A DNA stretch of 64,000 nt from Prostheceraeus crozeri (taxonomy: Eukaryota; Platyhelminthes; Polycladida; Euryleptidae): assembly GCA_907163375.1 (NCBI GenBank), contig CAJQUW010012651.1, forward strand, positions 107,510-171,509, written 5' to 3'. Below, piece by piece: positions 12,850 through 25,360 of this stretch (position 1 is its first letter; each line of letters opens with the position of its first letter). Position numbers and translations under genes: made by a program. The notes beneath the pieces were generated by a model. That model saw only the letters and a list, made by a program, of their open reading frames with translations, was not told where the DNA came from and ran no database searches.

Positions 12850-13162
12850 ATAAAATTTGTCCCGGATTTTCATGTTTCAAGGTTGGCAGGTCTGAGCTAC
12901 AAAATCAATGAATGCACCAAATATTGCACCGCATTGTGAAGCATTGCTATCTGTCCATTTTGTGACTTGGGATACAATATTTGTTGCACAAAACTGACAT
13001 CATTATAATCGTATAAAGAAGAAAATAATGGCTGGTTTTGATGCAAGCTTGAGTCTGTGCGACCCTTCGTTCAAAACTAAATCCTTCATAAATGCAGCCG
13101 ACCCTGAGGCAGTGCTCGGAGGCATTTTTTCCTTCATGAACTGAAGAACCGGCTGTGAGGAG

Positions 13163-13665
13163 CAGTGTTTCGATTCGCGCGTGTTTACACGCGCGCGCGT
13201 TTTTTTGACAATTTGCGCGTGTAAGCGTGTTTTTTTCCATTTTTATCCATTTTGCGCGTTTTTTAAGTTTTCGACTTCTATATTTAATTTTTGATAATAG
13301 AAAACTTTGGTTCTAAAATATCAAAATCATGATATCAAAATTTCAAATTACATGCAGTTTCTAGATAAGCCACATGTATAGCCTATCAAAGATCATTTAG
13401 GTTCATTAACATCCCACTCAATGGATAGTCTATAGGCCCACTGCTCGTATGCATCTACCACTTAAGGCACGTGTGTATTTGACTTGTCCTGAAAAATACC
13501 AAAGCTCTTATTATCTGATCTGCAAATTTAAGCTTTGTAAAAATTCGTTTTATCAAATATTAGCGATCATAGTTGCCATTTTGGCTTGTTTGTAAGGAAA
13601 TACATGTGCGCGTGTTTTTCGACCTTGCGCGTTTTTTTTACCCTACGCCAAGAATCGCAACACTG
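13163..13665. mobile_element. hAT-like MITE with perfect 8-bp TSD
   Basis: CAGTGTTTCGATTC (left) mirrors the inverted right end CAGTGTTGCGATTC. Identical GTGAGGAG octamers flank it at 13155-13162 and 13666-13673. Both subterminal regions carry GCGCGTGTTTTT-like motifs (for example 13188-13255 and 13608-13640), giving alternating CG/TG tracts. The 503 bp are non-coding. A third hAT family in this one intron. Confidence 0.85.
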
Positions 13666-14377
13666 GTGAGGAGTGCTCGGCCCCTTTATATCATCTTATC
13701 AGTAAGGCGTTCGAGTCATCGATGTGGAAATTCTCATCACTAATCCAGAAGATGAGATGAGGGGATGTGGAATTATAATATTGACTTTCATTGAAAACAT
13801 ATTTGATTGATAATAATTACTGGCTGAAGATATTTCGGACTTCATGCGCGTTTCAGTACTCTTTCCATGGGCTGATTATCATATTCTGCACAACATTTCA
13901 AGTTCAATCATTGATAAACATTAGTGCATCCGAGTACATGAGGCTTTCCTTCCATTTGACCTGACATGGCTGAATTTTCGGAACCTTATGTACTTTTGAT
14001 TCTCTAGCGCGTTGTTGTCTATATTTAGAACTTCGTAGCAATGATACATGTTTCTGCATCTTCAGGTATCACACTTGACTTATGCATGCTGTATATGCGT
14101 TCATGAATGTGCATGTTCACGTAATTCACTGATAACTAATGTATGCATCTGCGAACTTCCATCTGTCTATGTATCGTAGAGAAAGTCCTTCGGATTTGCC
14201 ATCCGTTAATATAAACTAAAATGTGCTGATTTGCAATAGCTGTCGGACCATGTTTAGATCTATGAAATCTTTATTCCTGAATCCTGTGCGTTGACCCCAC
14301 GTGAATTTTGAACTGTATTGGTCTAATGGACTTTATATGAATTTTGACACAGTATTCAAATTGTTATATTAAATTGA

Positions 14378-15157
14378 ATAATGAGAATAGAAGTTTTTCG
14401 ACGATGACTTTATTGTAAAAATTCATAAATAAAAATTTGACCGATATTTCAGACAGCACCGCTGTCCATGGTCAGGGCCTTCATGCATAAAGTGACATAC
14501 CGACAATCGCGAGCACAGTGAACAGAATTCTAGTCATGAAAAATGACACACAACACAGCAAAGCGGATGATGAAGATCACAGGCCTATTTCACACTACGT
14601 AGAAAAAGAACTATCAAAAGAAAAAGAACTATCATGAACGTCTATTTTTGGAGGCATGGCATGCGAAAAGAAATTTGTGTCTCAACCGATGTGACCTCCC
14701 TATTTCGCCTTTATATGATGAATTGTAATTGTCATTCCTTCTCTTTTTTATTTTTTTCTTTTACGTGTATACCATGTATTGCCTACAGTATAATTATTAA
14801 TTATTGTTACTGTACCAATTAGATTTTTTCCTATTCACTGAATACTCTGCCGCGGAGACGTGAAATACCAGGTTGGTGTCTGGCGCGAGTTATCTCACTG
14901 TCAGTATTAGTACTGCTAGCTCGCGATTTCTATGTAGTGTGAAATAGGCCTGTGATCTTCATCATCCGCTTTGCTGTGTTGTGTGTCATTTTTCATGACT
15001 AGAATTCTGTTCACTGTGCTCGCGATTGTTGGTATGTCACTTTATGCATGAAGGCCCTGACGATGGACAGCGGTGCTGTCTGAAATATCGGTCAAATTTT
15101 TTTATTTATGAATTTTTACAATAAAGTCATCGTCGGAAAACTTCTCTTCTCATAATT
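14378..15157. repeat. Large foldback palindrome, arms ~230 bp
   Basis: Left arm 14378-14605 and right arm 14927-15157 are inverted copies (by eye above 95% over long blocks, such as the segment with GGCCTATTTCACACTA), separated by ~320 bp. The ends are AT-rich. The arms contain a block, read on the plus strand in the right arm, with CTGACGATGGACAGCGG followed by GAAATATCGGTC, resembling the short hairpin motif found at ends of many invertebrate repeats, including Penelope-like elements. There is no coding content; the 14634-14822 frame in the spacer is not recognisable. Confidence 0.8.
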
Positions 15158-15594
15158 GCTGAAAGACGACGAACACTACGATGTTTTAAATTGAATAAGT
15201 CAAAATTTCACGAATATACTAATCCCTACTACTATATTTTAATTTATTGCTATTGCAACCAAGTGTGTTGAGGCCATGGTTGAACGTTTATTGTTGAGAA
15301 GCAATTTTCTATGCAGTGATGCTCGTATTTTGTTTTCAGTAGTTATTTTTAGTTCTTTCAGTTTTTTTACAGTATTTTCACCCCCAGCACAACAACGAGT
15401 CATGAACGCAGTTAAGGTATGCCCAATGAAAATGTGAAAGAGTTGTAGAATTAGATTTCTTTAAATGATTGAAATGAAAAACATCGGATATTCTGTGTGG
15501 TCATTAAATTGCTTACATCAGGAACCTGTTTGCACGCCTCTTGAAAGCATCCAGATTGTGTCGGTCAGTGCCAACGAAAAAGACTTTTGAGTGA

Positions 15595-15999
15595 CTTACA
15601 GTACGTGTGGTTCTGGCGAACATTTTAGTTTTGGGAACGCACGCTTTTACTGCAGAGCTGCTTAAACCGAAACAGTATAAGGAACTATTTGAAGCTGCAT
15701 CCCATCTGAGGGGAGGTAGGCTGCAACTCGTTAGCTGTTTTTTCACCCATAAGACACGTTTCTCAACCCAATTCAAGGTTCGTCGGATTGCCTCTCGCCA
15801 TGCTCAACGAACGTACGGTCTAGCCGGACTGTCGGAGGTTGCGGAGATCTTTTTTCACGTTTTGATCTGCTTTATCTTCTCGCCTCCTCGGATTTTCCGG
15901 TCTGGGACTTCCTGCGGTATGATCTTCTCAGGCCATGATTTGGGAGCTTTGGTTGGACTTCCAAGAATCCTTAAGGTTCAGTTTCCGACCTCCTATTGA
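15595..15999 (+). other. Unrecognised open frame upstream of LINE
   Basis: An open stretch of ~135 codons with plausible acceptor (ACTTACAG at 15601) and donor (CAAG|GTTCGT at ~15776) sites. The first part (about residues 4-60) has a mixed, protein-like composition with segments such as LLKPKQYKELFEAA; the second half runs into sequence that another frame reads as decayed LINE. I do not recognise it: it may be LINE 5' sequence, a captured exon or chance. Confidence 0.2.
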
Positions 16000-17682
16000 A
16001 CTACCTCCTATTGTCTGAAGTTGAATTGGCTTCTAATACTCGAGATGCATGGAAACGCTACAGGACCATCTCGCGCATGAAGAATTGTGATGTTTTGCCA
16101 TCTAATATATCTGTTGACAAGTTGAATGATTATTTCGCTTCAGTATTTCAAGAAAGTGAGTCCTTGTGTTCTGTGAATGATGTTTTCTTACCTGATGAAC
16201 CACTTGAAGTGACTGATTTTCAGATTGATCTTTATTTAAGGCGTCTGAAGAAGGGCTGTGGAGGCCCTGACGGTATCCCTTTTTGGGTCTTTAAAAACAA
16301 TTCTTTGTTCATATCGCACGTGATTGCACATATTTTCAACAGTTGTCTAAAAACCGGCATGTTCCCAACTATTTTCAAGTATGCCGATGTTGTTCCTATT
16401 CCAAAAGTTGCAAAGCCCTCCTCTCCATCTGAATTTCGTCCAATATCTATGTTACCCGTTTTATCAAAGATCTTAGAGAAAATTGTTGTTTCCCATTGGA
16501 TTTTGCCTCATGTGTCACCCAAACTTTCTCCAACACAGTTTGCATACGTTCCCGGAACTGGTAAAGGGACGACAGATGCATTGATTTTGATTAATCATAT
16601 CATTCTAAGCTTTTTAGATAAAAAGTCCGGTGCTGTACGTCTACTCGCAGCTGATTTTTCAAAAGCTTTTGACAGACTTACTTTTAACTCGATTGTCGCC
16701 GCTCTTGTTAAATTTTGTCTGCCACGTCAGGCCATTGCTCTACTGTGTAATTTTTTGTGTGATCGCAAGCAGCGTGTTCGCTTTAATGGCAATGTGTCGG
16801 ATTGGTCACCAATCACGAGTGGTGTTCCACAAGGAAGTGTTTTGGGACCAATTTTGTTTTCTTTAGTGATCGATTCTTATTCACCTGTGTGTGACAACTC
16901 GACATGTATTAAGTTTGCTGATGATGTTACAATACTCCATTTTATCCTCTCAGAGTGTGATGATTTTTTGCAGTGTGAATGGACACACCTCGAGACTTGG
17001 TCTGAATCAGTTGGCCTCAGCTTGAATCGTGAAAAGAGCTGTGTCATGAACTATGTCACTAAGAGGTCCTTGAATATCGTCAGTGTTCAGACGAATGATG
17101 GGGCCTCTTTGTCTACAGTGTCTTCCCTACGCTTGCTTGGTGTTACGGTCTCCTCCGATTTCTCCTGGAACCTGCATATAAATGGCATAGTAAATAAATG
17201 TTATAAAAGATTTTTCATCTTGCGAAATTTAAGACGAGCTGGTTGTCCTTCGTCCATTGTACATAAATGCTACGTTGCTTTTGTATTATGCTCCGTTTTA
17301 TTGTACAGTTTTCCTTGTTTTTGTAACGTACCTCAATATTTGCTTCACAAAATTTTACGCGTAGAACGAAGAGCAGCTAAGTATTTTTCTGATTATGAGT
17401 TTTGTACCTTTGAAGATGCCACCAATCGTATTTGTAACAGACTGTTTGACAACATCGTAAAGTCGTGTGACCATCCACTTCGTGTTATGTTTGAAGAAAG
17501 ATTCCCGACGTCGCGCAATACTTGTGTATTAAGAGCACCTTTTGCGAAGACAAGCAGATATTCGAACTCTTTTATTCGCTATGGACGTTTTTAATTGTTT
17601 AATTGTCTTGATTTGTATGCTATGTAATGATTTCACCGCACTTGTGAAACAATAAAGAGCCTATTCTATTCTATTCTATTCT
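15780..17682 (+). mobile_element. 5'-truncated non-LTR retrotransposon (CR1/L2/jockey-like)
   Basis: The 3' end carries AATAAAGAGCC followed by a (TATTC)n-like tail (about 17660-17682), the simple-repeat tail typical of CR1/L2-type LINEs. The reverse transcriptase frame is intact (15996-17594), whereas upstream sequence, where the endonuclease should be, is interrupted or lost, so the copy is 5'-truncated or decayed. A clear target-site duplication was not identified. Confidence 0.85.
15996..17594 (+). CDS. LINE ORF2 reverse transcriptase (fragment of ORF2)
   Basis: 532 codons uninterrupted. Reverse transcriptase motifs in order: GGPDG (~89-93), the LPVLSKILEK region (~153-162), DFSKAFD (~220-226, first catalytic Asp), GVPQGSVLGP (~276-285) and FADD (~307-310, catalytic Asp pair), followed by the thumb and a C-terminal region with FLCSVLLYS-like residues. 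It copies its own RNA at a nicked target (target-primed reverse transcription); the apurinic endonuclease that nicks the target should precede it and is not intact. The frame starts within the linker, so the start codon is arbitrary. FADD in place of YADD is common in this group. Preservation of the whole RT frame suggests a fairly young insertion. Confidence 0.85.
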   Translation: MNYLLLSEVELASNTRDAWKRYRTISRMKNCDVLPSNISVDKLNDYFASVFQESESLCSVNDVFLPDEPLEVTDFQIDLYLRRLKKGCGGPDGIPFWVFKNNSLFISHVIAHIFNSCLKTGMFPTIFKYADVVPIPKVAKPSSPSEFRPISMLPVLSKILEKIVVSHWILPHVSPKLSPTQFAYVPGTGKGTTDALILINHIILSFLDKKSGAVRLLAADFSKAFDRLTFNSIVAALVKFCLPRQAIALLCNFLCDRKQRVRFNGNVSDWSPITSGVPQGSVLGPILFSLVIDSYSPVCDNSTCIKFADDVTILHFILSECDDFLQCEWTHLETWSESVGLSLNREKSCVMNYVTKRSLNIVSVQTNDGASLSTVSSLRLLGVTVSSDFSWNLHINGIVNKCYKRFFILRNLRRAGCPSSIVHKCYVAFVLCSVLLYSFPCFCNVPQYLLHKILRVERRAAKYFSDYEFCTFEDATNRICNRLFDNIVKSCDHPLRVMFEERFPTSRNTCVLRAPFAKTSRYSNSFIRYGRF

Positions 17683-20600
17683 GACTACTTAATTGGTTGC
17701 GCTTATAGGTCGTGCCCTCTGGACGCCCTACCTTATTACTTGCAGACAATAACAAACTCAACCACAGCCGGGTGCTAGGAGGTTGTAAATAACATAGCCA
17801 CCCACTCTCAGCGAGGGTAGTGGTGCCCTGATGGAAGAAATGCCATCAAAGCACATCAAAGCACTTTGTCGGTTACTAGAATACCTCCTTCTGCTTTGAT
17901 AGGTTGCGCTGTTAAGTTTGACAAAGTTATGCATGGGTTCCATCCAGTCAGAAAGCGTTGGCGGCAGGTAGGGCATTCGGTCGCAAAACTCCATTACGAA
18001 TTATTGCGTAGCATGTCGATTCAATTATTGTTATCCTATTGTCTGTCCTAAATCATGAGGAGTAACCATATTTTCTCATAATATATCTCTTAGTCAAACT
18101 TAAGAGAGCGTTGCACCGCATGGCAGTCGTGTTGGGTTTCCATTGTTCCTGTTTCATTTTGAAGGGTAGATCCTATCTGACATTTTTATTTTCAGTTTTT
18201 TAAACTTCAATTTCTTGTTCCTATCAGTCGCACATCTTTTGCATGGCGGTTTGACACATCGTTAGTCTCATTTCATTGATAATTCATACAGTTTACCCGT
18301 ATGCCTTTACAGAGCATAAACACGCGTAACGGCGGGCATGTTGTGACTAAAAAGCAATTTTGTCAGTCAATATACAGAAAAGACACAGGGATTATTCGAC
18401 AGTCGATATTGTGCAATAGTTGAAGACTTGACTTTTGTTGAAATGTTTGTTATTAGAAATGAAATACTTGCTATCAGATTGCTATATTTTCATATCCATA
18501 GAGTAAACTCACTGTAAAACGGTTTAGTTCAAAAAGAATAAGTTGATTGAATTAGGAATTGCTGTTTAGTACCTGTATTTATAAACTATTGATATTACTC
18601 ACCGTTAATGTAATTAATTACACTAATTACACAAATATTTCGGGTCAGTACAAATTTGTCTTAATTATTCCAAAATGAACTGAAATGACCTACGTCAAAA
18701 AAGCAAGCTTGTTGGTGGGAAATGGGATGGCAGCGTGCACAGATAATGGGAATCGTATTCAAATGGGAAGGTTATGGGAGAAATATTCAACAAACTTTTG
18801 TTTACGTTTTTGTTTTCTATTAAACTTTTCCCGTGAAACTTGACTTTTCGCAGCATTTCTGTCCATGCATTGTGTGTCACTGTGCATTCAAAACGTAGCT
18901 TTCCTTTCAATATTTAGAAAACATAGTTAAAATTTTAGGATATTATTCGTGGGATGCAAATATAAGGTTGAAAGCATTTGCATTCTTAAAATAGTTGAGT
19001 CATATTAGATGTTTGTGCATTGACATAGATGAGATCTAATTACTCCAGACCGCTAATCAAACTGTTTGATGCTGCGAATATACAAATAGCCTTCATTAAT
19101 ATATGTACACTGTACATTTTGGAGAGGGATTTAACACAGGCACGAAAGTATTTTTAATTCAATGGTAGGAGAATTATACCTCTTTGAATTGCACTAACGA
19201 AGTAAGAGCAATGAAAAATAATAGCGGATTAGCAATAGTGGAATTGCAAATTGCAGTCAAACAAGTAACAGCACCCACCTAGCTCTACATAGCAACAGGC
19301 CTGATAGACCATAAAAAGGGAGAAACGCATAGAAAGCATGAAAGAGGAATCATCATAATAAAAAAGACGACATACTCGTATGTTTGAAAACTCAGTACGA
19401 AAAGACTAAAAAGGGTTGGAGTAATGTTCGCTTTATGGGATAATAATTCTAGTATTTTTCACTGAGGACTGCACAGAAAATTCTGTGCCCCCAGCAGGTC
19501 TGTAGTATGAAACATCAAACAAACTTCGGCATTATAGTTGTCCATCTCTGGTAAATTTATGCAGCTCCGTTGTGGTCTCAACAGACTTTATATGCTCTGA
19601 TTCTACTCAATGCTCGACCGTATTGTGATGCTTCGAGAGTACGTTTCATGCTAGTGCATTTGTGGATCAGTCTGCAGGAATTGGTAATGAAGGAGGGAGA
19701 TAAATTGTTCTTTCGCCATCATGTCTCCATGTACTGCATCTGCTCTGTATTTACATATAATGTGATGACAGCTTCTCAGCGAACCTTTCTCTGTCTGGTG
19801 TTACTTTTCTTCCCGGATCATCTTTACTTGTTATTAATCTGTCATCGGTGGGATTATTATTCATTCTCACTAATGGTTTGAATGACGCTTGCTATATCCC
19901 CTGAGACAAGGCGTGTCTAGAGAAATGGATATGAGAAATCTGATATTTCTCGATTGAACTGATTTCAGGCCAATTTCTCAATGAAGAATAGAACAGATCT
20001 ATGATTTCAGCAATTCATCCGTTAAGTAAATCCGTCTCTGCGAGTCAGCTGATTTTCTGACCATGTGTCGCTGATCTTTGTGATAGTCTGAGATCGATGA
20101 CTACTTTTAACATAAATTTTACGTTCGTAGCAACGGGCTTAAAGTTCTCTCTGTTTCACACTGGGGAAGCTTCTCAGCGGTTGATGCTACCAACCACTTT
20201 TAATCAAAAACTAGACAATTTGCTGAGTCGGAGGACTTTCATACCATCACCGGTGGACATCATCATGCAAATGCGGCACACCTGTGAGTAAGATCAGTGG
20301 AGTCCAGGTATGCACCAAGAGAAGCGTAGACGGATGATAAGAGCATGAACACCAAAGATATCGGAAACACGAGTAGTAGTATGAGGACATATCAAGAATA
20401 ATTACAAAAGTAAGTAAAAGTAATTAAGAAAAATGAATCTTCGTAATTGTCCAAGGCTTCCGCTGAATGTCAAACGTTGGGGTGACGCGACGCAAATTTC
20501 TTTTATCGATTTTCAAAGAATGCGGCATTGTTTGATGGATGTTTTATTTATAAAATATTTTTGTAATCCATTTTCTCTTGTTTTTATCATTTCTTATTCA

Positions 20601-22112
20601 GATTTAATTTTATCACAATTATTCATCTTTAAAGGCTTTCGCAATTACTTGCCATTTTAGTGGTTATTCTTGCATAATGTGTGCAAACTTCCGGTACATC
20701 TTTTATTGCCTCGATGGTCTCAGTAGCACGGTTTCAGAAGCACCCGAAAGTGCGGAGTGTAACCCAGAGTAGCAACTATCTATTTTGTGCAAATTTTGTG
20801 CCCTATCATAAAATACGTTTTCGAGTTCCGCAAAATTTCTTTGCGGAATATACTATTGTATTCAAAATACAAAGATAACTCCAACATGACTGAGTAAAAA
20901 TGCGTGTCTTATTCATTTGATATTTATTTATGCTGACCGACAGTGGCGTATTCATTGAATTCAATTGATGTTCTAATGCTAATTTGGAGAGGCAGTGCTC
21001 AACTTGTTGAACTTTTTGTCAGAACGATTGTGCTGATCTGTTTTAATAGTTTGCAAGAAAATGAAGTTGGGATGTGGAACTTCATTCTATCTATCGACTA
21101 GATTGACGTTTGTCGCTAATCAAATTTGTGAGAGTTGATAATCCTCATGACGTCAAACTCATCTCGATGCAATAAAATTACTATCTGTGAATGTTTTTCA
21201 ATAAATTTATTCGATGCTGACAGTCTGATGAGAATTCTATTATATTGGTTCTACATTGCTTGCTGAAGTCTCGAAATATGTCTACAAACATCTCTGCATG
21301 TACATGCTGCTCTGTATATTGCATACATAAAGTATTTTTTTACCGAGTTAAGTTGCAAGTTAATTAGACAACGCAACTTACTGATAGATTTGAGAAGCAA
21401 TTTTTGAAAGAAATGAGAGCGAGAATTTTCCCCTCTTCGCTCATCGTCAACATGCATGGAGCATTCACAAAATGTAAATTGGTCACTTACGTGTTTGACT
21501 GGCATGTATCACTGGTATTGCTGCTTAATTCAGAGTATTCAACAGTGATCAAGGTGGGCAGATCAGTCACAGAAACGTCTGCTACAATAGAGAATAATTT
21601 ATATTTAGAGTATTCAACAGTAAAACACCAATTTCAGTATAGATCACTCTCGATTTTTTACTAAGTGCAGTACATTCGCATTGTTAGGTTTTAGATAAGC
21701 GTCCTTCTATGCTGCAGCTGCTTCCACAGATAATTGAAATATGATTTGGAATTCTAGGTCGTCATCGAGCGTGAGTATATGTTCTTAAGGTTCAATACCA
21801 TTTCAGAAATATTACAACTGAAACCTTACGATATTTCTTTTACAACCAAATTTACGTCATGACACTCATCAATGTAAAAGTTATGTTACATGAAAAATAC
21901 GTGAACATTTGGTCTGATAAAACTGAATGTACCATTTCAAAATACCCGGTATGGTTTTTAGCTTTTCGAAAGCGGTCACTCTGGAACCAGTCCATCAAAC
22001 TACAGGGTGTCCAAAACCTAGCATTGTAAGTAACCTGAAATTATCGTGAACAATTAGTTTTGATTGAAATGAATTAAACAACGTGTTGCAGCAAAGCTGT
22101 TCAATTCATAGA

Positions 22113-22195
22113 GTAATTAGATAGTAATTATAGGTAGGTAATTAGAGTAATTATAATAATAGTAATCATAGATAGTAATTAGAGGTAGGAGTTGC
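22113..22195. repeat. Simple repeat of TAATTA/GATAG units
   Basis: Degenerate tandem GATAGTAATTA-like units with interspersed AGGTAGG. Confidence 0.7.
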
Positions 22196-23176
22196 CGAAC
22201 CGAACTGGTTGAACTTTGTGCTAGCATTCCTGTAAATGGCTGCAGTGAACACCTTCTACTGAATATTTCCAATTACTGCGTGTACCGCAAAGTATCTTCA
22301 TACAAAATTCATCACATATATAATACATGTTGAATGACTATTTTGATAATTATAATTATAGGGTTGGGCATAAGTAATTGAAAAGGAATGGGCGACTATT
22401 TATCGACAAAATGTGATGCTCTGATAATGCCTAGGGGCGAATTAGAATGAATGACATCGCATCTTAAATTAGTGATTTCAAACTATTCGTACGACACTTA
22501 GTACAATGTGATGTCACGTCTTAAGTCTCAATGTGATCGAATTTCTCCTACTACAACGTCACCGGCGAAGAGATGTAAACTAAGGCATGTTGTGAACACC
22601 TACCGATAGCTAATGATATTCTGTAATTGCTCTATAATTTATCATTTTTCTTCTTAGAGTTTGACATTATGCTGGACTATTGACTAACAAATGTAATAAA
22701 TACAGAGAATTTCAAATGTTTAGAAATCTACAATTAAGAATGTTTGAGAATTTATTTAAGAACGATGATATTTTACTTGGAAAATGTGTTGTAGATTTGT
22801 CTTGACATGAACATTTTCGGCAGTTCGACCGAGCGTTCGTGCATGGGGTTGCTTCCACCCTCAGCGTTTGTTGTGGAAAATAAGTTCCAAATTTTAAGTT
22901 GAAGATAAAGTTCCAAATAAGTTGAAAAAATTTCAAGTTCCCTGAAGATAACTTCGTGAAGAAGACAGAAATGAATTCAAAATAATTTGCTATTATACTA
23001 ATACAAGTTTACTTTGCATTCCCTTACTTTTGAATTATGTAGATTGTGTTTTGATTGAACCTTCTTTCTGACAGAGCCCAAAAATAACCATTGTTGAAGG
23101 TGACAATATTTTTTTCATCAACCCTTTGGCTGCAACAACTAATATGGAATTAACACTAACGTATTTGACATTTTGA

Positions 23177-23316
23177 CAGTGCCCGACCCTGCAAAAAATG
23201 CGCACTGAACCTTAAGTCGTGTATCGCCCAATTTTTAGTTAACACCCGTAAAACGCAACATCCGGATACTACCTGACCCTGCAACAAGGATATTTGATGC
23301 TGAAGGTCGGGCACTG
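23177..23316. mobile_element. Small inverted-repeat element (MITE-like), 140 bp
   Basis: Ends CAGTGCCCGACC and GGTCGGGCACTG form a perfect 12-bp inverted repeat. The CAG...CTG form suggests hAT, but the flanking octamers (CATTTTGA and CCCTCGAA) do not match, so either the target duplication has decayed or the class is different. CTGCAA occurs just inside the left end and again near the right end. Confidence 0.5.
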
Positions 23317-24324
23317 CCCTCGAAACTCAACTGTTGTGGAGGGGCATATGTAAGATACACTAGCGTATAGGCCTATTCGTTTTTTCACATGATGCGTACC
23401 GCGCTCATATTTCATCTTATAGTATTCAGCACGTAGTCTATGAACAGGTGCTTATCATGCATCCAATTTTTTATTTACGTCATTTAATGAAGAAAATGTG
23501 CTATATTCTCGTACATTCTTTTCGATCTTTAATGCAAAAAATCAAGCTGTGACAAAAAAACTAATTTAATGCTGCAGATATTTGCATTCATTCATATTTC
23601 TAATGTGAAAAATCGTTCGAAACTTTTTTTCGTTCATCCTTGGGTTAGGTTAATGATACATCTGAAAGAATTTGTTCAGCTGCTTTCGTATGGTTTTAGC
23701 GAAAAAAAGACATCGCCCTTGTGAAAATAGACATTTCTTCATAATGTGGATGTTTGGGTGGAGTTTACTAATTAATTCTTTGTTTAATTTAAATGGCATT
23801 ACATGGTGCTGTAATTCTCAAGAGAGTCTAAGAGAGTCTTATGTCACAGAATATTATAACTAGTGCCTCATCAGATGTAGTATTGAAAGATGGATTGAAT
23901 AAATGTGATGGCAAGAAGCAAGCAGACAGTTTTTGTATGGATATTGAATCACTCACTCCGCGTTTGATGTTACTGCGATGTAAATTCGTCACCACATACA
24001 TTCTGCTTTATTATGACTTGCTTACATAGCAGCATCATAAATTCAAATTGTAACCTTCATTTGTTGTATAACTATTGTCACTGGGCAGCTTTTATTGATT
24101 AAATCCCAGATTTCTTACTGCCAGTTGATGTCTGAGATTTTTGTTCCAAATTCGACTTTCGTGATCGCGATCATGCAAATGAATGAACTAAGTTGTTGAA
24201 CAATTTCTTTGAAATTTAAGTCAGATAAATGCTCCTTAGCTGTGGTAATTTCACTTTGAACACCAATACACATAAACATTTTGTTGCCACAGAAAGTTGC
24301 ACGTAACTTTGTCATATATCTATG

Positions 24325-24685
24325 ATGTGAGCAAGTATTTAGGCATATACCTATTGTTATCTGGCTTAAATGGAGCAATTATCTCTCCAAAATCCCGGAC
24401 GAAAACCCATATTTATTTCCATTACCAATGAAGAAGTGGAGCGGAACAAATTGGTACTGTACAAAACGATTCATTGGAAGAGCAACATCTGGAGACATGA
24501 TGAAAATAATTTCTCAAGATGATGGATTTAGCCGTGTTTACACAAACCACTGTGTTCGTGTAACGGTGGTCAATCAGCTAAAATCAAGTGGCTGGTCATC
24601 AGAGGATGTCTGCACTGTCACCGGACATAAAAATGTTGCAAGTGTGAATCGATACTTAAAACAACGTAGTGACTCAGAGAACTGA
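24325..24685 (+). pseudogene. Tyrosine recombinase (Crypton-like) C-terminal fragment
   Basis: The frame holds the C-terminal catalytic half of a DUF3504/Crypton-type tyrosine recombinase: a PYLFPLP segment, WYCTKRFIG, then NHCVR (the HxxR box), VTGHKN (the usual G-H/K box) and NRY (candidate catalytic Tyr) near the end. Segments correspond one-for-one to the copy at 27231-28633 minus. The N-terminal half with the first catalytic Arg is missing. The frame is intact from ~24325 to the stop at 24685 but has no convincing start. A Crypton is a DNA transposon moved by this single enzyme through recombination between short direct repeats. Confidence 0.7.
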
Positions 24686-25360
24686 AAAATGTGCGAAGCA
24701 CTTCAAGTTGGACTGTCCAGCAAAGTCTATTTGACTCGAGATCGTCGGGCGTCAAAGTGCAATTTTAATCAAAAAGCCAACAGAGGAATCAGTTCAATTC
24801 AAATTTGCTGGAGAATTCAATAATTGTGTATTTAACATTCAAAAATAACGCTTGTCTTGTTCATGTGCAATGAATTTTGTGCGTCAATTTATTAGGACAC
24901 CCTATACATCACTGGAACTTATGTGCACCTTTGAATATTTCATAATTTTTGCCAAAATCTGTGAAAATGATAGGTTCTTTGTTTGTTACAAGTTTGTATA
25001 CTACATGTAATTACTCTATCAATTTTGCTAACGCTATTTCATGAATGTTGATGTAATTTCTATGAATCTCTGTGTGAATTTTGCCAGGCAAGAATGTTGA
25101 CATTCATGTACGGCAAATTAGAATTTACCCAATAAATTGCTATGACATTGCATAGTGGCTAATGAAGATTTGTGAGGTTACAATTCTACCTTTTTGATTT
25201 ATTATGGCCAAAACTGCATCGATTATTGCCAAGCATAGAATTCAACAATACCATAGTCATTATCCACTTCTATGACACAAACGTATTGATACAATGCTTC
25301 GTATCAATAATTTCGAAGGCAAGATGATATCCCATAGAATCCATTATTATCTACTTCTAT

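Larger units (their letters stand above)
11242..12894 (+). mobile_element. Decayed hAT element with near-perfect 8-bp TSD
   Basis: The 13-bp terminal inverted repeat CAGACCTGCCAAC (left) / GTTGGCAGGTCTG (right) is flanked by AGCTACAT and AGCTACAA (7 of 8 match). Subterminal CCGGGACA-type motifs occur inside both ends. It contains a C-terminal remnant of a hAT transposase (11403-11684), an unexplained exon-like frame (11968-12258) and a nested MITE (12443-12849). At ~1.65 kb it is far short of a full hAT (usually 2.5-5 kb), so it is internally deleted. Confidence 0.85.
17683..24324. other. Long intronic stretch without recognisable genes
   Basis: About 6.6 kb of AT-rich sequence. Frames up to ~103 codons (such as 19570-19881 plus) have no motif. 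It contains a simple repeat at 22113-22195 and a small inverted-repeat element at 23177-23316, listed separately. The first ~350 bp after the LINE tail (17690-18050) are noticeably more GC-rich, but no feature was identified there. Confidence 0.4.

Noticed and set aside
13188-13255. Z-DNA or CpG island regulatory region
   Set aside because: The CG/TG tracts are subterminal motifs of the hAT-like MITE.
15055-15093. Possible hammerhead ribozyme: CTGACGA, a hairpin, then GAAA and GGTC
   Set aside because: The core letters fit loosely, but no stem I can form from the flanks and stem III is barely paired. Kept only as a motif note in the foldback.
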